From contig USSF01000078.1 in the NCBI GenBank assembly GCA_900557405.1, forward strand, positions 1 to 7,800: a DNA stretch of 7,800 bases. The letters are read 5' to 3'. Position 1 is the stretch's first letter; the number at the start of each line of letters is the position of its first letter. Source of the DNA: an uncultured Prevotella sp. (GTDB lineage: Bacteria > Bacteroidota > Bacteroidia > Bacteroidales > Bacteroidaceae). Shown here piece after piece: positions 1-4,545 of the stretch. Both the position numbers and the translations under genes were made by a program. The notes beneath the pieces were generated by a model that worked only from the letters and a program-made list of their open reading frames with translations, had not been told where the DNA came from and searched no databases.

Positions 1-44
1 GATAAACAGGGCGTTTCAGACGGAAAGTGAGGGTGTGAGGGTAA

Positions 45-66
45 AAAAAGAAAAAAAATTTTTTTT
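45..66 (-). terminator. A/T-run just past the dGTPase stop, possible weak terminator
   Basis: An A8T8 block at 51-66 with a further A-rich run before it lies within 25 bases of the dGTPase stop codon. Read on the minus strand this gives A8, then T8, a C, then T7, so a transcript leaving the dGTPase gene would enter long U tracts. There is no GC-rich stem, so this is not a classical intrinsic terminator. The run could equally be a low-complexity spacer. Nothing else is recognisable in bases 1-69. Confidence 0.25.
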
Positions 67-69
67 GTT

Positions 70-1410
70 TTATACTATCGGCAGACTGATGCCATTGATT
101 TTCTGGTAGATGTCGAGGGCGTAGATGTCGGTCATGCCGCTGATGTAGTCCACTACAGCCATCAGACGGGTTTCGAGGTCGGGCGAGGTGATGTCATACT
201 GGCTGCTCACCCTGCTGATAAGCTGACGGGAATAGAAGCGGTCGGGATGCACGGCAGCCTCGGTCATTATCTCCATCAGCGTCTCCATGATCTTGAAACC
301 GCTCAGTTCCACATCGAGCACCGGCTTGCTCTTGTATATCTTCTGGAAGGAAACCTCCGTGCAGCGCTTGTATGCCGTGCGCTGAGGCTCCGGAATGCTG
401 TCTATCAGACAGCCGCGGAAAGTGCCGCTGAGAATCTCCTCCTCATGGTCTATGAAGGTCTGCGCACAGGCGTTCTCCAGTTTTCCGATGACGCAGGCGC
501 GCATGTATATCACCTTCTCGTTGTCGTCGGTAATCCCCTCGTCGATTATGCGCTTCTCTATGGCCTTTTTCGTCTCCTCGTCGAAGAATCCCAGCAGCAG
601 GCGTTTCGTCTCGTCAAACGTGAGGATTTTCAGCTTGTGGGAGTCTTCTATGTCCATTATCTCATAGCAGATGTCGTCTGCCGCCTCCACGAGGTATACC
701 AGCGGATGACGGGCGTAGGTGAGGGGAGCGCCGGGACAGGATTTGCAGATGATGCCCAGTTCGTCGGCGATTTTCCTGAAAATCTCCTTTTCCGACTGGA
801 AGAATCCGAACTTGCCGTGGTCTCCGGCGAGAGCCGACGAGAACGGGTATTTCACGATGGATGCGAGCGTGGTGTATGTCATAACGAATCCTCCGTCCCT
901 TCTGCCCTTGAATCTGTGTGCCAGCAGACGGAATGCGTTGGCGTTTCCCTCGAAGTGTGTTATGTCGTTCCATACGCCCTCGCTTATCTTCTCCTTGAGA
1001 TACGCTCCTTTGCCTTCGGTGAAGAAGGTCTGTATGGCTTTTTCGCCGGAATGTCCGAACGGCGGGTTGCCCATGTCGTGGGCGAGACAGGCAGTGCTCA
1101 CGATTGTACCGATCTGCGTGAAGAGTGTGTCGGCGAGACCGGGGTGTCTTCTTACGAGGGCTGCCTCCACGTCGTTGCCGAGCGACATGCCCACGCTTGC
1201 CACCTCCAGACTGTGGGTCAGCCGGTTGTGCACGAAGATGCTGCCGGGCAGCGGGAACACCTGCGTCTTGTTCTGCATACGGCGGAAGGGGGCCGAGAAA
1301 ATCAGCCGGTCGTAGTCGCGTTTGAACTCGCTGCGGTCGTCGTGGCGCTCTATGTGGCGCTCCTCCTGCCCGAGCCGTTTGTTGGATATGAGTTGTTTCC
1401 AGTCCATCAT
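70..1410 (-). CDS. dgt: dGTPase-family deoxynucleoside triphosphate triphosphohydrolase
   Basis: A 446-residue cytosolic HD-domain enzyme. The family hydrolyses dGTP, and in many members other dNTPs, to the deoxynucleoside plus triphosphate, which affects dNTP pool balance. Visible signatures: the RRMQNKTQVFPL block at about 43-54, NRLTHSLEV with the metal-ligand His66, the HD pair His111-Asp112 inside AHDMGNPPFGHSGE, FEGNAN at 153-158, and a later EAADDI with Asp245/246, where the family has its last metal-binding Asp. Length is ordinary for the family. The reading frame stays open 45 codons further upstream, but that extension has no family similarity that I can see and runs through the promoter box at 1450-1457. 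I therefore chose the ATG at 1410 (protein begins MMDWKQ; the second ATG at 1407 is equally possible), preceded by a purine-rich AAAGAAG. It diverges from the LOG-family gene. Substrate preference (dGTP alone or several dNTPs) cannot be read from sequence. Confidence 0.95.
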   Translation of the reverse strand: MMDWKQLISNKRLGQEERHIERHDDRSEFKRDYDRLIFSAPFRRMQNKTQVFPLPGSIFVHNRLTHSLEVASVGMSLGNDVEAALVRRHPGLADTLFTQIGTIVSTACLAHDMGNPPFGHSGEKAIQTFFTEGKGAYLKEKISEGVWNDITHFEGNANAFRLLAHRFKGRRDGGFVMTYTTLASIVKYPFSSALAGDHGKFGFFQSEKEIFRKIADELGIICKSCPGAPLTYARHPLVYLVEAADDICYEIMDIEDSHKLKILTFDETKRLLLGFFDEETKKAIEKRIIDEGITDDNEKVIYMRACVIGKLENACAQTFIDHEEEILSGTFRGCLIDSIPEPQRTAYKRCTEVSFQKIYKSKPVLDVELSGFKIMETLMEIMTEAAVHPDRFYSRQLISRVSSQYDITSPDLETRLMAVVDYISGMTDIYALDIYQKINGISLPIV

Positions 1411-1449
1411 TGTCGTGCTTCTTTTGGTTTTGGATAGATATTTCGCGTG

Positions 1450-1457
1450 CAAATTTA
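1450..1457 (-). promoter_or_regulatory. Bacteroidetes -7 box for the dGTPase gene
   Basis: On the minus strand these bases read TAAATTTG, a perfect match to the Bacteroidetes -7 consensus TAnnTTTG. The predicted transcription start falls about 40 bases before the chosen ATG at 1410. This argues against the longer upstream start. I see no clear TTTG at the -33 position, so the box may be weak or need an activator. Confidence 0.5.
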
Positions 1458-1478
1458 CGAATTGTCGATTAAAAGCAT

Positions 1479-1495
1479 TACCTTTACGCCGTAAA
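1479..1495 (+). promoter_or_regulatory. possible -7 box and 13-bp palindrome upstream of the LOG-family gene
   Basis: TACCTTTA at 1479-1486 is one base off TAnnTTTG and points toward the LOG-family gene. It overlaps a perfect inverted repeat, TTTACG-C-CGTAAA at 1483-1495. Such an overlap could be an operator, but a 13-bp palindrome in AT-rich spacer DNA can arise by chance, and a TTG lies only 14 bp upstream rather than about 19. No regulator gene is adjacent. Confidence 0.25.
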
Positions 1496-1560
1496 TCATG
1501 TGCCGGTTTGCGGGCAAGCCTGCTGCCGGCCTTCACTACATGCAAAAATTACTGTCAGCG

Positions 1561-2097
1561 ATGAAGATATGCATATTCTGTTCGGCCAATAGCGATATTG
1601 AGCCGGTTTATTTTGAAAAGACGAGAGAGTTGGGTGAGTGGATAGCCGGCAACGGCGATGCCATCGTGTTCGGCGGCTGCGATATGGGCCTTATGGAGTG
1701 TATCGCCGAGGCTGTGTATACCAACGGCGGCATGACGATAGGCGTGGTGCCGTCGAAGATAGAGGAGAACGGACATGTCAGTCCGCACCTCTCCGTGGAG
1801 ATTCCATGTGACAACCTGAGCGACCGCAAGGACCTGATGCTCCTCAAGAGCGACGTGGTCATTGCGCTGCCTGGCGGTCTGGGCACGCTCGACGAGATAT
1901 TCACCGTTGCCGCCTCTGCCACCATCGGCTACCACGGCAAGAAGGTGATACTCTATAACATCAACGGCTTCTGGGATTCGCTCATCGCCCTGCTCGACGA
2001 CCTGCAGCGGCGCGGCATGGTACGCGGCGACTGGCGCCGCCACATCATGGTTGCCGGCAGTCTGGAGGAGATCAGAAGCTCCTTAGCCAGGCTTTGA
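1561..2097 (+). CDS. LOG-family (TIGR00730-type) nucleoside 5'-monophosphate phosphoribohydrolase
   Basis: A 178-residue soluble Rossmann-fold protein. LOG-family enzymes cleave the N-glycosidic bond of nucleoside 5'-monophosphates (cytokinin ribotides in plants, AMP-like nucleotides in bacteria), giving free base and ribose 5-phosphate. Older databases call them lysine decarboxylases, which is wrong. The protein shows an N-terminal beta strand KICIFCSAN, the FGGCDMGLME loop at 38-47, DRKDLML at 88-94 with the conserved Arg, and the hallmark PGGLGTLDE at 104-112 containing the catalytic Glu112. The middle glycine of the usual GGG loop is followed by Cys (GGC), a mild variant. The frame is open upstream to 1498, but family N-termini match MKICIF, so the ATG at 1561 is chosen. 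The ribosome binding site there is weak. The gene is divergent from dgt, and its last 26 bases overlap the opposing esterase. The physiological substrate is unknown. Confidence 0.88.
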   Translation: MKICIFCSANSDIEPVYFEKTRELGEWIAGNGDAIVFGGCDMGLMECIAEAVYTNGGMTIGVVPSKIEENGHVSPHLSVEIPCDNLSDRKDLMLLKSDVVIALPGGLGTLDEIFTVAASATIGYHGKKVILYNINGFWDSLIALLDDLQRRGMVRGDWRRHIMVAGSLEEIRSSLARL

Positions 2098-2899
2098 GCT
2101 CCAGCTGCATCTCGTTGTGGAACATGAAGTTCTCGCGGATGCCGAACCCGTGGCCGCCCGAGGGGTATACGTGGAGAGATGCCGGCACGTCGTGGCGGTA
2201 CAGCTCCGTGTAGTAGTTCACTCCGTTTGCCGGCAGCACCACCTGGTCGTCGTCGGCGAGGATGATGAATGCGCGCGGCGTGGTTCTCGACACCTGCACG
2301 TCGTTGCTGTATTCCTTCTCGTCCTTCTTCTTGGCGTCCTTTCCCAGGAAGTTGTCGTGGCTGCCCTTGTGGGTGATGTCGGGCATCATGGTAATCACGG
2401 GGTAGAAGAGAATCTGGAAGTCGGGCTTGGCGTCGCCCTTTGAGTGCGTGGCGAGAGTCGAAGCCAGGTGCCCTCCTGCCGACGACCCCATAATGCCCAC
2501 CTCGTCCGTCTTGATGTTCCATGCCTGTGCGTTGCGGCGCACGAGCCTTAGCGCCTCCTCAGCGTCGGCGACGGGTACTTCGTGGTTGCCGTTCGGCATA
2601 CGGTATTTCAATACTATCGCCGCGATGCCCATGTTGTTGAAGAATGGCGCCCAGTCGGTGCCCTCGTGCCTCATCGCCAGATGCTGGTATCCGCCTCCCG
2701 GGCATATCACCACCGCCCTGCCCGTGGCCACTTTCTCCTTGGGCAGGAACACGCTCACTTTTGCCGTGTCTGCGGGATTGCCGTTGTCGTTGGGCGCAGC
2801 GCCCGTCCATAGGTTCATCACGAAGCTTCTCTGTGCGCAGGCCGTCAGTGTGGCAGCGGCGAAAAGCATTGTAGCAAAGGCTTTTCTTGATATTCTCAT
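2072..2899 (-). CDS. exported alpha/beta-hydrolase, acetyl-xylan/feruloyl esterase (BD-FAE) type
   Basis: A 275-residue secreted esterase. Residues 1-20 form a signal peptide with a basic start (MRISRK), a hydrophobic core and LTAC at 18-21. This fits a lipobox with lipidated Cys21, but ACA-Q at 20-23 also fits signal peptidase I cleavage leaving N-terminal Gln. The catalytic domain shows the oxyanion motif CPGGGY at 66-71, conserved EGTDWAPFF, the nucleophile Ser140 in GSSAGG (138-143), Asp216-218 as charge relay (Asp218 best by spacing to Asn225), and His250 in SGGHGFG. These match bacterial esterases that remove acetyl or feruloyl groups from plant polysaccharides, often mislabelled as xylanases. 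The substrate is inference because no glycoside hydrolase lies nearby. The start at 2899 has AAGGAG at 2902-2907 and begins the signal peptide. The open frame upstream lacks similarity and crosses the 3044-3063 stem-loop. I found no convincing TAnnTTTG box in front. The 3' end overlaps the LOG-family gene by 26 bp, tail to tail. Confidence 0.88.
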   Translation of the reverse strand: MRISRKAFATMLFAAATLTACAQRSFVMNLWTGAAPNDNGNPADTAKVSVFLPKEKVATGRAVVICPGGGYQHLAMRHEGTDWAPFFNNMGIAAIVLKYRMPNGNHEVPVADAEEALRLVRRNAQAWNIKTDEVGIMGSSAGGHLASTLATHSKGDAKPDFQILFYPVITMMPDITHKGSHDNFLGKDAKKKDEKEYSNDVQVSRTTPRAFIILADDDQVVLPANGVNYYTELYRHDVPASLHVYPSGGHGFGIRENFMFHNEMQLELKAWLRSF

Positions 2900-3040
2900 G
2901 TCTCCTTGTTTTTTGTTTCTTTTTATGGATATAGCTCCTGTTTGTTTATTCCTACTGCAATATTCGTAAAAAAAACCGAGATATGCAAATCTGCGGACAA
3001 TAAAAAACAGCCGCTTTCTCACGAGAACGACTGCCTTCGA

Positions 3041-3065
3041 TAGGGGCAAGCAATCGCTTGCCCTA
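3041..3065. repeat. stem-loop with 8-bp perfect arms, candidate interspersed repeat
   Basis: GGGCAAGC (3044-3051), loop AATC, GCTTGCCC (3056-3063), flanked on both sides by TA with one extra G on the left. It lies about 145 bases upstream of the esterase start and 13 bases past the stop of the doubtful 44-codon minus-strand frame. No T run follows on either strand, so it is not a standard intrinsic terminator. Its form (short GC-rich palindrome in an AT-rich spacer) resembles REP-like intergenic palindromes. Confidence 0.5.
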
Positions 3066-3075
3066 CATACCAACA

Positions 3076-3210
3076 TTATCCAATCAATATATTAACCATA
3101 TATCCAAAAATTCCTTTCCTTTCTTCGGTAATCCGGCGTTCCGCCGCTCCGGGGTGCTGGTTGTAGCCATAGCGCCGCAGCTGCCGGATGGGTGTCCCTT
3201 CCTTATACAT
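3076..3210 (-). other. doubtful 44-codon reading frame in a GC-rich island
   Basis: ATG at 3210 to TAA at 3076 gives a 44-residue, Arg-rich frame containing RQLRRYGYNQHPGAAERR. An AAAGG lies five bases before the ATG. The block 3131-3200 is much GC-richer than the AT-rich DNA around it and is bounded by a 7-bp inverted repeat, ATCCGGC (3131-3137) and GCCGGAT (3183-3189). A second frame starting at 3170 (MATTSTPERR, 28 residues) and a plus-strand frame also stay open through it, so open reading alone is weak evidence. It may be a small protein, but I think a non-coding intergenic repeat or structured RNA is as likely. The peptide has no domain that I recognise. Confidence 0.3.
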
Positions 3211-3618
3211 ATAGACCTTTTTTCCAGGAGAAAGTTTAATGGGGTGGACCTGTCTTTGTTTTCTTTATTTATTTTTCAAACTGCATGGCTTTTTTGTCGT
3301 GTTGTTATTATCCTTGATGAAATACAATCCTTTACCCTGTCTGTTTTCCCGTCAATTCCAGTCTATATGTTATGCAGTCTGCATTGTCTCTTATTGGGGT
3401 GATTAGTTTATTAACCCGTCATTAGGATGGATTTCCACTGCAAATATACAATAAAAAGTTTCGATTTGAAAAATAAATTAGACGTTTCACTGCTTTTTTA
3501 AAACAAAATCATGGTTTTAACAATAGTTTGCAAGTGTTTTGCGATTTATGATATGATTCAATAAGTAAAGACGCGGATGCAAGCTTATGTCCATGTCTTT
3601 CCCTGAATCAGATACAAC
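3211..3618. other. AT-rich spacer without a supported gene
   Basis: About 400 bases between the doubtful small frame and the hsp20 terminator. Reading frames on both strands are short. The longest plus-strand frame through this area lacks a ribosome binding site and is biased to Phe and Leu simply because the DNA is T-rich. The only signal that I see is the promoter-like box at 3441-3448 on the minus strand. Confidence 0.6.
3441..3448 (-). promoter_or_regulatory. orphan Bacteroidetes -7 box on the minus strand
   Basis: The minus strand reads TATATTTG, a perfect TAnnTTTG, embedded in a T-rich upstream tract. There is no clear TTTG about 19 bases before it. A transcript from here would start near 3434 and run toward the 44-codon frame at 3210 and the stem-loop at 3063-3044, giving a leader of more than 200 bases. 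It could drive a small RNA, the doubtful small gene, or nothing. Confidence 0.35.
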
Positions 3619-3659
3619 AAAAAAATCCTGCCCAGCTCTGCAAAAAGAGCTGGGCAGGA
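3619..3659 (-). terminator. strong intrinsic terminator of the hsp20 gene
   Basis: Perfect 14-bp inverted repeat, TCCTGCCCAGCTCT at 3626-3639 and its complement at 3646-3659, around a 6-base loop. On the minus strand the stem is followed directly by seven T residues (A run at 3619-3625). It lies 54 bases past the hsp20 stop codon. On the plus strand no T run follows, so it is directional. Confidence 0.93.
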
Positions 3660-3713
3660 CCAAAACCTATCATTTGCTTATGAAAAACACTTCACGTCAG
3701 TCGTATGGAAGGA

Positions 3714-4136
3714 TTATTTCACGTCGATTTGACGCATCGTCTTCTCTTCCTTCTTCTCTACCTTAGGCAGATCCACGGTCAACACACCGTTGTTGACGCT
3801 GGCTCCGATCTTCTCCTTGTCCACGTCGTCCGGCAGGATAAGCGTCTGCTCGAATTTAGAATAAGAGAACTCGCGGCGCAGATAGTGCTCCTTCTTGCTC
3901 TCGTCCTTCTTCTCATTCTTCTGCTCCATCTTGATGTGCAGATTGCCGTCGTCATCGATATTGATGCAGAAGTCATCCTTCTTCATTCCCGGGGCGGCAA
4001 GCTCCACGATATACTGGTGTTCGGTCTCCTTAACGTTGATGGCCGGCGCCGTAGCGTTGGTACGCGGCATAAAGTCAGTGTCGAAAAAGTCGTTGAAAAC
4101 TTCAGGCATCCAAGAATTTCTCATTACTGGTAACAT
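3714..4136 (-). CDS. Hsp20-family small heat-shock protein (alpha-crystallin domain)
   Basis: A 140-residue cytosolic holdase chaperone of the IbpA/Hsp20 type. Such proteins bind unfolding proteins without ATP and pass them to DnaK/ClpB systems. The N-terminal arm (MLPVMRNSWMPEVFNDFFD) is typical of Bacteroidetes members. The alpha-crystallin domain spans about 29-125 and includes PAINVKET, ELAAPGMKKDDF at 45-56, a long charged loop rich in Lys/Glu (about 70-86), and the conserved NNGVLTVDLPK at 115-125. IDV at 137-139 near the end is the I-x-I/V tail motif used in oligomer assembly. Start choice: the frame can be read from a TTG at 4151, but GGAGG at 4145-4149 overlaps that codon and sits 8 bases before the ATG at 4136, so the ATG is the true start. 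The gene is monocistronic, ending at the terminator 3619-3659. I saw no CIRCE (HrcA) operator upstream. Confidence 0.95.
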   Translation of the reverse strand: MLPVMRNSWMPEVFNDFFDTDFMPRTNATAPAINVKETEHQYIVELAAPGMKKDDFCINIDDDGNLHIKMEQKNEKKDESKKEHYLRREFSYSKFEQTLILPDDVDKEKIGASVNNGVLTVDLPKVEKKEEKTMRQIDVK

Positions 4137-4144
4137 ATCAAAAA

Positions 4145-4149
4145 CCTCC
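4145..4149 (-). promoter_or_regulatory. GGAGG ribosome binding site that fixes the hsp20 start
   Basis: The minus strand reads GGAGG, then eight bases, then ATG. Bacteroidetes genes often lack strong Shine-Dalgarno sites, so a perfect one suggests high translation. It also rules out the in-frame TTG that overlaps it. Confidence 0.8.
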
Positions 4150-4183
4150 AATTATATTTTAGTTGTTAATCATTTTTTCTGGA

Positions 4184-4263
4184 ACCTTAGCCTCGGCCTT
4201 GCGGTGCAGCCTCCGTTCCGTGCTCCCCTCGAGCTTTCCGCTCTCGGTTCGCACAGACCTTAG
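4184..4263. repeat. 66-bp GC-rich segment flanked by 7-bp direct repeats in the hsp20 leader
   Basis: ACCTTAG occurs at 4184-4190 and again at 4257-4263, enclosing 66 bases that are much GC-richer than the flanking DNA. On the minus strand (hsp20 sense) the segment can fold as GTGC...GCAC (4251-4254 with 4220-4223) around GAGC-GGAAA-GCTC (4243-4231). No terminal inverted repeats are visible. Candidates are a short interspersed element with a target duplication, a structured 5' leader of hsp20 mRNA, or both. The minus strand has overlapping open frames here, but none has a start with a ribosome binding site. Confidence 0.4.
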
Positions 4264-4327
4264 TGCAACTTACATGCCAAGGCGGAAACCAGCGGTCGGA
4301 ACGTTAAATAGTAAGCAAATATGGCAT

Positions 4328-4370
4328 AACCGGTGACAGATAGTCAGAAAACCGGTGACAGATAGTCAGA
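4328..4370. repeat. tandem pair of an exact 21-bp repeat (22-bp period)
   Basis: The unit at 4328-4348 is repeated without mismatch at 4350-4370, with one A between. The core is ACCGGTGACAGATAGTCAG. The pair sits in the divergent spacer, about 100 bases upstream of the -33 box of the exported-protein gene and about 190 bases upstream of the hsp20 start. A 22-bp period places both copies on roughly the same helical face, as expected for paired regulator sites. The regulator is unknown. A CRISPR origin is excluded by the lack of spacers. Confidence 0.7.
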
Positions 4371-4381
4371 GCCACGGTCCG

Positions 4382-4405
4382 CTCCGCCGGTAGGGGTTGG
4401 CGGAG
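4382..4405. repeat. 7-bp GC-rich inverted repeat in the divergent spacer
   Basis: CTCCGCC at 4382-4388 and GGCGGAG at 4399-4405, separated by ten bases. It lies between the tandem 21-bp repeats and the promoter of the exported-protein gene. No T run follows, so it is not a terminator. It could be a protein-binding site or a weak RNA hairpin. Confidence 0.4.
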
Positions 4406-4467
4406 ACGATGGGAAGGCAGAGGAAAAGTAAAATGTTTGGAAAAAGCGAAATTAGCAGACGAAATGC

Positions 4468-4498
4468 TTTGCTTGCATTATGTTTATTCTTAAATTTG
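4468..4498 (+). promoter_or_regulatory. consensus Bacteroidetes promoter of the exported-protein gene
   Basis: TTTG at 4468-4471, a 19-base spacer, then TAAATTTG at 4491-4498. Both boxes and the spacing match the Bacteroidetes primary sigma consensus. The predicted transcription start is about 40 bases before the ATG at 4546, which excludes the longer reading frame starting at 4480. A small inverted repeat, AATGC (4463-4467) and GCATT (4475-4479), straddles the -33 box and might be an operator. Confidence 0.82.
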
Positions 4499-4545
4499 CA
4501 ACATTGGAACGTATAATACTAACATTTTCAAAAAGGAGTTGGCTT

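Noticed and set aside
247..1437. 396-codon plus-strand frame opposite dgt
   Set aside because: It is antisense to a clearly recognised dGTPase. The translation has no family motif and the openness follows from codon bias of the real gene.
1411..1545. 45-codon N-terminal extension of the dGTPase
   Set aside because: It runs through a perfect TAnnTTTG box and has no family similarity. The family N-terminus matches the start at 1410.
2900..3076. 59-codon N-terminal extension of the esterase
   Set aside because: A signal peptide begins exactly at 2899 behind AAGGAG. The extension overlaps the stem-loop and would bury the signal peptide.
3058..3402. 114-codon plus-strand frame in the spacer
   Set aside because: It starts inside the 3044-3063 stem-loop, has no ribosome binding site, and is Phe/Leu-rich only because the DNA is T-rich.
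4137..4151. TTG start for Hsp20
   Set aside because: The TTG overlaps the GGAGG that serves the ATG at 4136, so it cannot have been the intended start.
4141..4330. CIRCE/HrcA operator upstream of hsp20
   Set aside because: I looked for TTAGCACTC paired with GAGTGCTAA and found no match on either strand.
4328..4370. Possible minimal CRISPR array
   Set aside because: The two repeats are separated by one base, not by a spacer of about 30, and no cas gene is present.
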